Of a stretch of DNA of 64,000 bases, positions 1-18,328 are shown piece by piece (positions within the stretch are counted from its first letter, which is position 1; each line of letters begins with the position of its first letter). Position numbers and translations under genes: made by a program. The DNA lies in assembly GCA_012295275.1 (NCBI GenBank), contig CM022679.1:21304110-21368109 (forward strand), given 5' to 3'. The notes beneath the pieces were generated by a model. The model was not told where the DNA came from. It saw nothing but the letters and a program-made list of their open reading frames with translations, and searched no databases. This DNA comes from Chrysomallon squamiferum. Taxonomy: Eukaryota; Mollusca; Gastropoda; Neomphalida; Peltospiridae.

Positions 1-239
1 TTATTTGTTAATTTCTTTACATATTAGACAAAAAATAATTACATAATATAGTTATTTATTCATTCATCAGTACCTACGTTCATCAAGTCACAGACATACT
101 GGTTTCTTCAGAACTTTAACATAGCAAGGTAATGTTTACAGATAAATAAATAAATAAACACATTATATGAAATAATAAATAAAATAAAATATAATAAAAC
201 AAAACAAAATAAAAAATTAAATAAGCAAAAAGTAAAAAC

Positions 240-275
<36 letters not shown>

Positions 276-290
276 CTGCGCTGTAAATTC
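1..290. repeat. Array link segment (left edge)
   Basis: AT-rich spacer that recurs upstream of every array copy (about 11050-11640, 19190-19780, 32580-33180 and 36830-37420). Shared landmarks include the stretch around 'actttaacatag' and runs of AAAT and A. It shows that the array continues beyond the left edge. The A-run at 243-270 is simple sequence. I see no gene. Confidence 0.7.
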
Positions 291-570
291 GGTGGACCAT
301 TCAAAACAACCTGAAACATGATATCTGTCTGACCTACCTTTCACGGCACACAGAGGACTTTGAACAAGGAAGTAGTTCGAAGGGGCATCCCCTCAGCGTT
401 CAGGTATATTAACATATCTATAGACCGAGAACGTCATTCGCTGTTGAGATTTAGGACTGTAAACTTCATACGCTCTTGAAATGCACGAACGTAACATATC
501 ACTAACCTCCCAGAGGTTTGACTCTGAAAACAAACAGACTCTAGAAACTCGAGGAAATCAGGTTTGTTTT
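290..570. repeat. Block A (5'-flank repeat), copy 1
   Basis: A roughly 280-bp block starting near 'attcggtggaccattc' and ending near 'ctcgaggaaatcag'. Close copies lie at about 11640-11940, 19790-20080, 33180-33480 and 37420-37710, in most cases upstream of a TIR exon. It is a diverged homologue of block B (10596, 18790, 32270, 36460). Its function is unknown; it may be upstream regulatory DNA carried along with each gene. Confidence 0.7.
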
Positions 571-836
571 TAAAATATTTGACTTATTTTGTTTATTAAT
601 AATTTTGTACATTAAATAACTAATTTCTTTTCGAGTTTGAATCATTTTTGAGATAAACAACAGTTACGAAAAGAAGCAGAATTCGGTTGTTAAATACTAA
701 CTGCTAGATTACCTTGACATTTTTAGTTTCCATACAATACACTGTGAACATCGTCTGACGTGTTTTTAAGTTACTGTCACTAGCTTAATATTCATTATCT
801 GTGACTGTGACGATAGACATACGAGTGATTCGTTGC

Positions 837-867
837 TATAAAACACCACTTCTGTGACCCAGTTCAG
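837..867 (+). promoter_or_regulatory. Candidate TATA box and initiator of array gene 1
   Basis: TATAAAA at 837-843 is followed by a TCAGCC initiator-like sequence whose A is at 866, a 29-base spacing typical of TATA/Inr promoters. The same TATA sequence occurs at about 33760 and 37985, but there about 15 bases between TATA and TCAGCC are missing, which weakens the call. No transcript evidence is available. Confidence 0.35.
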
Positions 868-1360
868 CCTTTGTATGCTTAACACAGTTTTACTTCACAC
901 TAACTCACATCTATTGCTGGCGGATAACAGCTCTGACTGACTGGGATACTCAGGTTGATGTCACGCACGTAATGTCCACGAGACAATAAAATTATAAACA
1001 CTGATTTGGCTTTGTATGAAATATGATAAGTGCGGCAGCAGCAGTTTAGTAATCAGTAAGATAACCGCAGACTAACTCATATTTATTTTTAAAATGTCCA
1101 CATTTCTTTTGTAGGCCTACGTACTAATCCTTCTTGTATTTGTTATTACTGTTGTTGTTGTTGTTTTTATTTTGTTATTAATTAGTATTAACATTATCGT
1201 TATTATAGTCACGTTCAAGAGAGATGTATCCAGCTGAATGATAGGGATTAATGAGCCACTAAGGCTATACGCCCTTGTGTCTCAGTTCACAAGCTTGAGA
1301 AAGAATAATTATAACAGATATTTGTATGTTAACAATTAAATGTTTGTTTTTCAGTCAGCA
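868..1360 (+). other. 5' UTR / first intron region of array gene 1
   Basis: The coding ATG sits six bases after a TTTTTCAG acceptor at 1347-1354. This implies a non-coding first exon upstream and an intron ending at 1354. The donor of that exon cannot be fixed by eye. The region is shared with the other TIR copies, including the 'aaggctatacgcccttgtgt' segment at about 1261-1280. Confidence 0.5.
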
Positions 1361-8364
<7,004 letters not shown>

Positions 8365-8366
<2 letters not shown>

Positions 8367-8630
8367 ATGTTTTCGTGTTCCCTCAAGAACATACAGAAAG
8401 TGAATGTGCTCATGATCCCGCTAGAACAGACAGAATATCAATAGATTCTTGTAACCTCTAGAACATACAGAAAGTGAATGTACTGTTGTTCCCGCTAAAA
8501 CAGACCGAAAATCAATGGATTCTTGTTTCCTCTAGAAGATACAGAAAGTGAATATTTTCGTGTTACCTCTAGAACAGACACAAAATCAATGGATTCTTGT
8601 TTCCTCTAGAAATACAAAAAACGAGTGTTC
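8365..8630 (+). repeat. 37-bp minisatellite after gene 1 stop codon
   Basis: About seven 37-base units follow the stop. The last coding unit (8328-8364, encoding ECPPLPPRTCRK and the first base of the stop) starts exactly 37 bases before the first non-coding unit at 8365 and aligns with it base by base. The array therefore looks like amplified C-terminal coding DNA lying in the 3' UTR. Two unit variants alternate, one with 'agaaagtgaatgttc' and one with 'aaaatcaatggattc'. Confidence 0.88.
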
Positions 8631-9930
8631 TGCTGATTTGACAATAACATAGTGTTTGAACTGACGAAGATACCTGCAAGTTATCAGTGACAAAAAGCAA
8701 TACTTTCTTTATTATGAAGTATTAATCTATGTTGGATTATATACAGACAGTTTTGCCGTTTCTTCTGCTGGTTATAAGTGATATCGTAATATGATGTAAT
8801 TTATTACTGTCCATGATTTTAGTGACATACAGCTTTTGCTGTTTACGAAGCACTAAAACTGCAACTGATTCACCAATTTCTTTACTGTGATGTCGGCAAC
8901 GTGAATGCTTGTTTCGTAACTATTATAATTAATAACTTACATTATAAATGTATGCGTTTAAAGTGTACAGGTAATGTCTGTGTGTGTGCGTTTGCATGTT
9001 TACATCTGTGCACACAAATATAGTCAACGTTTTGTCAGTCATTTTTTTAAGTCTTCTGAGACTGAACTTTTGCTTGCACGTTTTTACCCACCATAATAGT
9101 CCCACCGTAGGAAAAAAACGAAACAAATCTGTGATCACCTGAAAAACTCATTGTGTTATAGTGAAAAGGAAAATGGAGCGTAGATAAACATTGTGCACGA
9201 TTTCTTTTCACAGTGTAAGACTTTTAATAATAACATTCGTTCTTTGTGCAAACTAGTCAATATCAGTATTACTGAATATTTATTAAAACATTTCTCAACA
9301 GACACTCTTTTGTTGTGCTTATTTTAAATTCAATTATGCAGAAAGGGCGTGAATACATACATACATATATATATACTTGTGTGTGTGTTTGAGGATGTGT
9401 GCAAAATAATAAATAAAAGTAACATGATAGATATACTTAATTATTTGTGAACATAAAATATATATATATCAATATATATAAGATAGATTTAGATATAGAT
9501 AATTTATGTTCAGATTAGGAACTAATGTAAATAACTATCACATGATAAAACTTGTAAGTATTAATGTTAATGGGCTGTAACTGACAAATATGCTGTCATT
9601 ATCACCACCTTAATATGCATCAACGCTTCAACAAAAAAAAATAATAATAATAAAAAAATAATAATAATAATAATAATAATAATATTAAAGTAAACTAAAC
9701 TAACAAATTAAAACAACCACAACACTGGATGTACATATATATATAGAAATCAAAATGGCGGAGAGAGTTTTTCCCGCTCTTTGATTAAGCTATTAGAGTG
9801 ATTGCTCTGCCAGAATGTTTGCACATACAAACACAAATACTAGTTTCTTCTTGCTTCATCCAAATTTCACTCACACTTTTGCTCCCTCTGACCACTGAAT
9901 CGCATCTCAAAAAGGACACAGTAGCCACAC

Positions 9931-9967
<37 letters not shown>

Positions 9968-10050
9968 TGTATAAATGTGTGGTATGTATGTGGATGTGCT
10001 TCCGTAGCTAATATATTTTAGTTTGTCGTTAAATAATATCACATTGTATT
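8631..10050. repeat. 3'-flank block of array gene 1
   Basis: A roughly 1.4-kb non-coding block shared with 14290-15880, 28350-29870 and 45780-47300. Landmarks are 'ctgctgatttgacaataaca' near the start, 'tcaaaatggcggagagag' at about 9750 (a YY1-like CAAAATGGCGG), and an AC microsatellite at about 9930-9965. It probably contains the 3' UTR end; the polyadenylation site was not fixed. No ORF of interest. Confidence 0.75.
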
Positions 10051-10340
10051 ATGCATTGTGTATAGTTAGTAAATTTTAAAGATTATCTGACAATAAAATT
10101 AAAACATATTATACATTTTGCACAACAGTCTATTTATTTTAAACATAGTTTGACATGAAATAATGTAACAATATTTTATACATTTAGCACATATAGTTTA
10201 TTTTAAACTCAGTACGATATTAAATTAAATAATACTGTATAATACATTTTGTAAAACTAGTCTATTTTTAACATTATAGTACACATTTTTCACAACAGTC
10301 CATTTATTTTAAACACACAATGATATTAAAATTAATAAAC
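10051..10340. repeat. ~67-bp degenerate satellite
   Basis: Tandem AT-rich units carrying 'atagtttgacat(t/g)aaataat' and 'ttatacatttt(g/a)caca'. Related runs lie at 15890-16005, 29915-30270, 30860-31110, 32030-32240, 34950-35310 and 36235-36440. The unit is about 67 bases and degenerate. Confidence 0.65.
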
Positions 10341-12160
10341 GATTAAATGTACACGAGATTAACACCAGGAGAGTAATGTTTTAGAATGTGTTTTGTAAGT
10401 ACGTATGAACGAAATGTCAAGTTACAAATGTTTGAACATCTTTTTTTCAGATAGTGTTCATATGTGCTTATTTCCAGTTTCTTAGAGTAAAATTTATTTA
10501 TAACAAAACAGTAATATGTAGGTTTTTTCTTTTTTTTTTTTTTCTTTTTAAAAATAAAGAATGAAAGAAAACATGTTTTGAACTCAGTCTACCATAAAGG
10601 ACCCATTCAAAACAACGTGAATTAAACTAAATGTCTGACCTACTTTCGGTCTGACTAGGCAGCTCGCAGTGTACTTTGAAACAGGAAGCAATTCAAGAAG
10701 GGGATTCCCTCAGCGTTCTCGTATGTTAACTTATCTGTCATTTCTTTTTATAAACATTGCACTGGAAATAGCAAAAATAGGTCGCGTTGTCGTTTGAAGG
10801 TTTGTCGTTTCCAGAGATTTGATTTAGAAAACGAGCAGATTTTAAAAACTCGAAGAAACCAGATTTGTTTAAAATATTTTAGTTAATTTTTCTTAGATGA
10901 GAGGTATTTTATTTGTTAATATCATTTTGTTTTTACTGTTAGACAACACCACCATGGTCTTGCTGTCGTTTGGTCGTTCTTTCATTCATTTTTGCGTTTG
11001 TTTGTTCATTTGTTCCTTTCATTTATTTATTTTTTGTTTGTCAATTTATTCACATACACAGAAAGGTTAGACAAAACATGATTACATAATATACTTATGA
11101 ATACGTACATTGACTGAGTCACTGACATACTGGTTTATTGAGAACTTTAACATAGCTAGGTAAAGTTTACCTAGTTGTCAAAATTTTAAACTTCTCATAT
11201 AAATGCATATAATATAACATACGCAATTATATATATATACATTTTCATTATATTATCATCTATCTTAATTTAAGCCGAATTTAATAAAACAAAGAAGAGG
11301 GAAAAAAAGGAATCATCTTTCATAATACAGACAAAAAGAGAGGCCTATGATGCGGTTATTTCTTTATTTTTCATAAGAATAAAATGAAAAGAAATAAAAG
11401 AAATAAAACATAATAAACTAAAAAGAAAGAAAAAATGAACTAAAGCACGAAAGAAAGAAACGAAGAAAAGAATAATAAACAAACAGATAAATAAATAAAT
11501 AAATTACACGAAATAATAAATAAAATGGAAACAAATTAAACAAAATAAAAAGTAAAATAAACAAAAAGTAAAATTAAAATTAACTAAAAAAGAAAATAAT
11601 AACATAAAATATAAAATAAAAAAATCGAATAAAATACCATTGCGCTGTAAATTCGGTGGACCATTCAAAACAACCTGAAACATGATATCTGCCCTACCTA
11701 CCTTTCACGACACACAGAGGACTTTGAACAAGGAAGTAATTCGAAGGGTCACCCCTTCAGAGTTCAGGTATATTAAAAAATCCATAGACCGAGAACGTCA
11801 TTCACTGTTGGAGATTTAATTCAATAAACTTCATACCGACTTGAAATGCACGAACGTAACATATCACTAACCTTGCAGAGGTTTGACACTGAAAACAAAC
11901 AGACTCCAGAAACTCGAGGAAATCACGTTTGTTTTTAAAATATTTTGACTTATTTTGTTTATTAATAATTTTGAACTTTAAATAATTATAATTTCGTTTC
12001 GAGTTTGAATTATTTTTGAGATAAACAACAGTTAAGACAAGAAGCCGAATTCGGTGGTTAAATACTAACTGCTAGATCACCTTGACATTTTTAATTTCCA
12101 TACAATACACTGTGAACATCGTGTGTCGTGCTTTTAAATTACTGTCACTAGCTTAATATT
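10341..12160. repeat. Spacer mosaic: block B, link, block A
   Basis: Block B (about 10596-10880, including 'gcagtgtactttgaa' and 'acgagcagattttaaaaact'), then the link segment, then block A (about 11640-11940), then 5' flank up to 'gacatacgagtga' near 12190. The order B-link-A recurs before every TIR copy. No coding potential seen. Confidence 0.7.
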
Positions 12161-12189
12161 CATTATCTCTTACATTAGACATACGAGTG

Positions 12190-12435
12190 ATAGAAGCGGT
12201 TAATAGTAATATTACTTGATAGTATTGTAACGATTGAAATAGTAATAACAATAAAAGTAATAATAACATTTATAAATTCTTATCTAAATCTCTGAATGTT
12301 GTCTAAATAATTCAAATAATTGTCTTTTCTTTTTTGCAGGATAACAGAATTTCTTGTAGAATTATGTTCCTGCAGTCCACGGAAAACATCGAGAACGAAT
12401 GTCCTCCGCTTCCTCCAAGAACATGCAGAAAGTGA
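12190..12435 (+). pseudogene. Orphan terminal exon of a deleted array copy
   Basis: Upstream flank ending 'acatacgagtga' (matching about 803-820, just before the TATA candidate of gene 1) is joined directly to the 3' part of the last intron. An intact acceptor (TTTTTTGCAG) and a complete 96-base terminal exon follow at 12340-12435, coding for DNRISCRIMFLQ through PPLPPRTCRK and a stop. Everything between promoter and last intron is missing, so this is a deletion remnant and not a functional gene on its own. One substitution relative to genes 1 and 3 changes Arg-Lys to Cys-Arg. Confidence 0.8.
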
Positions 12436-12655
12436 TTGTTCTTGTGTTCCCGCTAGAACAGACAGAAAGTGATTGTTCTTGTGTTCCCGCTAGAACAGAC
12501 AGAAAGTGAATGTTTTCGGGTTCCCTCAAGAACATACAGAAAGTGAATGCGCTCATGATCCCGCTAGAACAGACAGAATATCAATAGATTCTTGTTTCCT
12601 CTAGAACATACAGAAATTGAATGTTTAGGGGTTCCCTCAACAATATACAACTCAT
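12433..12655 (+). repeat. 37-bp minisatellite after the orphan terminal exon
   Basis: About six units of the 37-base repeat, in register with the orphan exon. The tract ends abruptly at 'caatatacaactcat', where 5'-flank sequence of the next copy begins (compare about 1070-1090). Confidence 0.85.
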
Positions 12656-12954
12656 ATTTATTTTTAAAAATGGCATCATTACTTTACAAGTCCTACGTAC
12701 TAATTCTTCTGTATTTATTATTACTGTTGTGGTGGTTGTTTTTCTCTTGTTTACTAGTATTAACAGTATTATTGTTGTTTTTCTTTTAACTGTTATTATA
12801 GTCACGTTCAAGAGAGATGTATCTAGCTAAATGATACAGATTATTCAGTCAGTAAGGCTATACGCCCTTGTGTCTCAGTTCACAAGCTTGAGAAAGAATA
12901 ATTATAACATATATCTGTATGTCAACAATTAAACGTTTGTCTTTTCAGTCAGCA
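12656..12954 (+). other. Shortened 5' flank of array gene 2
   Basis: Matches the proximal 5' flank of gene 1 from about 1076 onward, ending in a CTTTTCAG acceptor at 12941-12948. The TATA/initiator candidate present upstream of genes 1 and 5 is absent here; the sequence further upstream is the minisatellite of the orphan exon. Confidence 0.65.
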
Positions 12955-13844
12955 ATGGCTTCTTCAGACAGCCCAGCCAGCATGAAGAGGCACTGTACAA
13001 TCATCCACACTGATGACGCTGTTCAGTGGTGCGAATACACCAAGAAACTGTTCGCCAAAGACAAACGACAACATTTAACCATAGGCAGTATCAACATAGA
13101 TGAACTGGACTACGAAAACTCACCACAAATAGAGGCTGCAATCAAAAACTCTTATCTCGTGGTAATCCTCACATCTCCGGACATGAAGACTTTCATTTTA
13201 GAAAATGCTTCCTGGTTTGTGCCACTGATGAGCAGGGTTCCTGTTGGCACGTCCCTGGTCTTTCTCTTGTGTTATGTCAACATCGAAGACTTTCAGCAAA
13301 CAATCAGAGGACCGTTCGCTCCTCTGGCCGATATCAAGTATGATACGATGACATCTGATCCCAAAGTTAACAGAAACATTGTGGCGGATTATATTGAAAT
13401 AACTGACCAGAATGAACACCTCAGCAAACGACCAAAACCAAAGCAAAGAAAGAAGCCAATTCCAGCTCCTGAGACTTCCATTATTAAAGCCGTTTCTCCT
13501 AGCAAAGTTCACGGGGTAAGTATCTTTATTAAATCAAAATGAATCAATTTGCAATAACACTACTAATAGTAGTTTTATTAGTGATAGAAGTGGCTGTAAT
13601 AGAAGCGGTTAATAGTTAAATTACTTGATAGTATTGTAGCGATTGAAATAGTAATAACAATAAAAGTAATAATAACATTTATAAATTCTAATCTAAATCT
13701 CTGAATGTTGTCTAAATAATTCAAATATTTGTCTTTTCTTTTTTGCAGGATAACAGAATTTCTCGTAAAATTATGTTCCTGCAATCCACGGAAAACATCG
13801 AGAACGAATGTCCTCCGCTTCCTCCAAGAACATGCAGAAAGTGA
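12955..13844 (+). CDS. Array gene 2: two-exon TIR-only minigene
   Basis: Exon 1 (12955-13515, 561 bases) encodes the TIR-like domain in full, with no stop or frameshift. It differs from gene 1 at about 17 of 187 residues by hand count. Its donor (GTAAGT) is followed within 50 bases by sequence of the last intron, and then by an intact terminal exon at 13749-13844. Both exons meet in phase 0, so splicing would give a 218-residue protein: TIR plus the 31-residue tail with PPLPPR. The DBB, ankyrin and all YxxM motifs are lost. A protein of this kind could bind TIR partners without recruiting PI3K, or it could be a young pseudogene. The intact frame and splice sites support the first reading; the missing promoter region supports the second. 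Confidence 0.65.
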
Positions 13845-14290
13845 ATGTTTTCGTTTTCCCTCTAGAACAGACAGAAAGTGAATGTTTTTGTGTTCCCTCT
13901 AGAACATACAGAAAGTGAATGTTTTCGTGTTCCCTCTAGAACAGACAGAAAGTGAATGTTCTCTTGTTCCCGCTAGAACAAACAGAAAATCAATGGATTC
14001 TTGTTTCCTCTAGAACATATAGAAAGTAAATGTTTTCGGGTTCCCTCAAGAACATACAGAAAGTGAATGTGCTCATGATCCCTCTAGAACAGACAGAATA
14101 TCAATAGATTCTTGTTTCCTCTAGAACATACAGAAACTGAATGTTTAGGGGTTCCCTCAACAATATACAGAAATTAAATGTTTAGGGGTTCCCTCAACAA
14201 TATACAGAAAGTGAATGTTTTCGGGTTCCCGCTAGAACAGACACAAAATCAATGGATTCTTGTTTCCTCTAGAACATACCAAAAAAACGA
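13842..14290 (+). repeat. 37-bp minisatellite after gene 2
   Basis: About twelve units in register with the terminal exon of gene 2. It mixes the 'agaaagtgaatgtt' and 'atcaatggattctt' variants and adds a 'ctgaatgtttaggggttccc' variant also seen after the orphan exon, which links the two arrays by descent. Confidence 0.88.
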
Positions 14291-15117
14291 GTGTTCTGCT
14301 GATTTGAGAATAACATAGTCTTTGAACTGACGAAGAAACCTGCAAGTTATCAGTGACAAAAAGCAATACTTTCTTTATTATGAAGTATTAATCTACGTTG
14401 TATTATATACAGACAGTGTTGCCGTTTCTTCTGCTGGTTATGAGCGATATCGTAATATATGCAGACAGTGATGTGATTTATTACTGTCCATGATTTAGTG
14501 ATATACAGCCTTTGCTGTTTACGAAGCACAAAAACTGCAACTGATTCACCAATTTCATAACTGTGATGTCGGCAACGTGAATGCTTGTTTCGTAAACTAT
14601 TATAATTAATAACTTACATTATAAATGTATGCGTATAAAGTGTACAGGTAATGTCTGTGTGTGTGCGTTTGCATGTTTACATCTGTGAACACAAATATAG
14701 TCAACGTCTTGCCAGTCATGTTCTATGTGTTAAAGTGAATGTTTATATTTTTTTTTTTTAAGTCTTCTGAGACTGAACTTTTGCTTGGACATTTTTACCC
14801 ACCATAATAGTCCCACCGTAGTAAAAAAAACAAAAAATAATATAGTCTGTGATCACGTGAAAAGCTCATTGTTATGATGAAAAGGAAAATGGAGCGTACA
14901 TAAACATTGTGCACGATTTCTTTTCACGGTGTAAGACTTTTAATATTAACTTTTGTTCAGTCATTGTTTGAGCAAACAAGTCAAAAGCAGTATTACTGAA
15001 TGTTTATTAAACGTTTCTCAACAGACACTCTTTTGTTGTGCTTATTTTAAATTCAGTTATGCAGAAAGAGTGTGAATATATATATACGTGTGTGTGTGTG
15101 TGTGTTGTGTGTGTGTG

Positions 15118-15150
<33 letters not shown>

Positions 15151-15226
15151 AGGATGTGTGCAAAATAATAAATAAGTAATAGCAACATGATAGATATACT
15201 TCATGATCTGTGAACATGAACATGAA

Positions 15227-15259
<33 letters not shown>

Positions 15260-15711
15260 TTATAAATAAATATAGATAAGATAGATTTAGATATAGATAA
15301 TTAATGTTCGGATTAGGAACTAATGTAAATAACTATCAGATGATAAAACTTGTAATTCATGTTAACGAGCTGTAACTGACAAATATCCTATCATTATCAC
15401 CACTTTAATATGCATCAAAGCTTCAAAAAAATAATAATAAATAATAATAATAATAAAGTAAAGTAAACTAAATAAACAAAATAAATAAAAATAAAACAAC
15501 CACAACACTGGATGTACATATACATAGAAATCAAAATGGCGGAGAGAGTTTTTCCCGCTCTTTGATTAAGCTATTAGAGTGATTGCTCTGCCAGAATGTT
15601 TGTACATACAAACACAAATACTCGTTTCTTCTTGCTTCATCCAAATTTCACTCACACTTTTGCTTCCTCTGACCACTGAATCGCATCTCAAAAAAGGACT
15701 TAGTAGCCACA

Positions 15712-15791
<80 letters not shown>

Positions 15792-16009
15792 TAAATGTGT
15801 GGTATGTATGTGTGTGTGCTTCCGTAGCTAATATATTTTAGTTTGTCGTTAAATAATATCACATTGTATTATACATTGTGTATAGTTAGTAACTTTTTAA
15901 GATAATCTGACAATAAAATTAAAACATATTATACATTTTTCACAACAGTCCATTTATTTTAAACATAGTTTGATACTAAAATTAATAAACGATTAAATAT
16001 ACAAAAGAT
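14291..16009. repeat. 3'-flank block of gene 2 plus satellite
   Basis: Copy of the 3'-flank block with TG tracts at about 15086-15148, an AT run at 15225-15250, 'tcaaaatggcggagagag' at about 15530, and AC tracts at 15710-15786. A short piece of the 67-bp satellite follows and stops at 'aaaagatt' (16009), where the foreign element begins. No gene is seen. Confidence 0.75.
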
Positions 16010-16090
16010 TGTGACTAGGGAACTCTAGTCCGGTTGCCAAACCCCTGATTTTTGGAGAACCTTGCAATACAGTCTGCACAAAGTTTTTTG

Positions 16091-16162
16091 GCTGTTTCTA
16101 TACCTCCGAGATGTGCTCTTTAAGAATCCGAATGATGCCACTCTGTCATCCTTGGGCAATCT
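16091..16162 (+). repeat. Left inverted-repeat arm of the insert
   Basis: Its reverse complement matches 18664-18735 at 70 of 72 positions by hand alignment. It begins 'gctgtttctatacctccgag'. On the minus strand it reads as part of an open frame with the peptide LPKDDRVASFGFLKSTSRRY. Confidence 0.9.
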
Positions 16163-16263
16163 GACTGGCCACTCCACTTCTGGGCAGCAGAGCAAATGAT
16201 GCCATACTTGTTTGCCTCTGCTCACTTCAACTACGCGAGATACGGGTATTCTACCTGAGTACA

Positions 16264-18244
16264 ATGAAGCGTCTCCCACCTGAAGTGCTTCAGAGCTTCA
16301 TGAGAGGTGAACACACCATGCGTCACAAGCCGGGACTCTGGAATCTGATCCGACATGTTGATAGCGACAACCTATATGCGTTACGGGCATGGTCCAAATG
16401 GAATCATAGGCATAACCCTGAAGCCCGAAACCCTAAAACGATGGGCATACAGTATGCACACCTGCAGCATGATCGTTCAAGACATCGCGGACATGTCCGA
16501 TGACAGTGGGGAGAGGGAGGTGACGAGTCATAAAGAAGAGAAGCCGTCACGCATCACTTCGGATGCCAAGGACAGGGACAAGATACGAGATAAACTTCTG
16601 GCTTGCATCGATCCCCTGGATCCAACTGGTCATCCCGCTGGTTTGATCAATGTCGTTACTGGTCGGATTGCACCTGAAACGGTGAACGCACATGACGCAG
16701 TGGATATTGAGAATGGTCAACTTGTGTCATTTGAAAAGAACTGGTCTGGCGGAATTAATGCATCCTTATCCAAGTTGGTGGTGACCATGGCAGTGAAGAG
16801 AAAGGCAGTAAGGGTTGGCAACAATAATGTGTATGACACGAATCTCATCTACTCGCGGGTACTAGGGTTGCAACAGTCTCGAGACATTGATATCATGTTT
16901 GATGATGAAGGCAAAATGAGAATCGCAACTACGAAATCAACGCTGAAGAAGAATCTGCAGGTGACTGTGTCCCAGCGTTTGGTTGAGAAATCAGAGGTAG
17001 AAATACTGGATGGCTGTGCTATCCTTTGGGTTATAAACTGGCCTAATCAAGGAACTGTGGCAGATTTTGTCAACGGCTTCACGAGGAATGTGATGAAAAG
17101 GTGGCAAGCCATAACACAAACCTGATCTTTGATCGCTACTTCGACTTCAGCATTAAAAGTGGAACGCGGGCAGCTCGAACTGGTGACGAAGCGAGCCGAC
17201 GACATAAACTGCAGTTACATACTCCATTGCCACCCCAGAAGGTTGTCCTTACAGTAACTGAGAATAAGGTACAGGTCATAGATCTGATATGTCAGAATTT
17301 GATCCAGAAAGCACAGGACAAGCCGAATGAACACAGTCTGGTCATTACCTCTACTGACTCTGTACCAGTTGTAATTCAGGATGGCATTGTCTTCCGTAGG
17401 GAAGATCTCATAACTTGCCATAAAGAAGCGGATGTAATAATCATACAGCAGATGGTTAAGGCAGCTGAAAGTAGCGTGAAAAGAATCAACATCGTATGTG
17501 AGGACACAGACGTTTTTGTCCTCTTGCTGCACTTCTACGCAAAGTTGAGCCTGACCTGTCGCCTTACAATGGAAGGACCAAGTGTTGAACGAACTACTAT
17601 AGACATTGGGGCAACTGCAAGTGAACATGGACACTTGCTTTCACAAATGCCAGCCGCCCATGCCGTCTCTGGCTGTGACACTGTGGCTCAGTGCTTCGGA
17701 GTAGGGAAAAAGCACCGTCATCAAAGTTCTTAAGAGTGGTGTAGAACTGCTCAAATTGGGCGTATTATCTGATGACATAGATGACATCATCGAATAAGCG
17801 ACAACATTCATGGCTGCCTGCTACGGGGTCAAAAGCTTGGTGACATCGAACATGTCTGAGGTCCATGGAGAAGTCTGGTCGCGAAGGATGGGTAGAAAAA
17901 ATTTGACAAAGGCTCCAGAGCTTAAGTCACTTCCACCTTCTAAAGAGGCATTCGAAGAGAACGTAAAGCGGGCGCACATTCAGACTGCCATTTGGAAATC
18001 AGCTCTCAACTCAGAACCTCCAGCATTAGATCCTGTCGAGTTCGCATGGGAACGTGACGAACGCACTAGATGCTTGATCCCAGTAACACTGCAACCAAAC
18101 ATTAGTGTTGCTCCACCGAAGGTGCTGGAAATGATAAGGTGTGGTTGTGCTACGGATACACCCTGTTCGACAGCAATGTGTGGATGCTATACAGCTCACT
18201 TGCCATGCACAATTTTCGTTCAACATGACTTGTTTGAGGACTGA
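16264..18244 (+). pseudogene. Decayed element protein with FEN/XPG-like nuclease signature and Cys-rich C-terminus
   Basis: One ancestral frame can be followed through three reading frames: about 16264-16345, 16355-17095, 17100-17705 and 17710-18244. The breaks are an in-frame TGA at 16346-16348, a frameshift near 17097, a frameshift near 17708 and a TAA at 17795-17797. The middle part contains HKEAD (17423-17434), CEDTD (about 17497-17511) and SGCDTVAQCFGVGK (17668 onward). This resembles the spaced acidic residues and the G-D...G-G-K motif of FEN1/XPG-type nucleases. The C-terminus is cysteine-rich (RCGCATDTPCSTAMCGCY, 18138-18191), reminiscent of CXC/tesmin-type zinc-binding sequences. I recognise it only as a type of element-encoded protein of invertebrate genomes, and the assignments are by motif. 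It cannot make a full protein as it stands. Confidence 0.6.
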
Positions 18245-18328
18245 GTCAAATCAGTAATGGCAACATGCATCAGCATAAGTAAAGGGGATGTCCTGTAACG
18301 ACTCGGATATACACTGAAGTTGATTTTT

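Noticed and set aside
15579-15862. Thr-His or Cys-Val repeat proteins on both strands
   Set aside because: Translation of AC/TG microsatellites; likewise at 9785, 23517, 29572 and 41595.
17215-17634. 139-codon minus-strand frame within the insert
   Set aside because: Opposite the nuclease-like coding sequence, which has recognisable motifs; this is its shadow.
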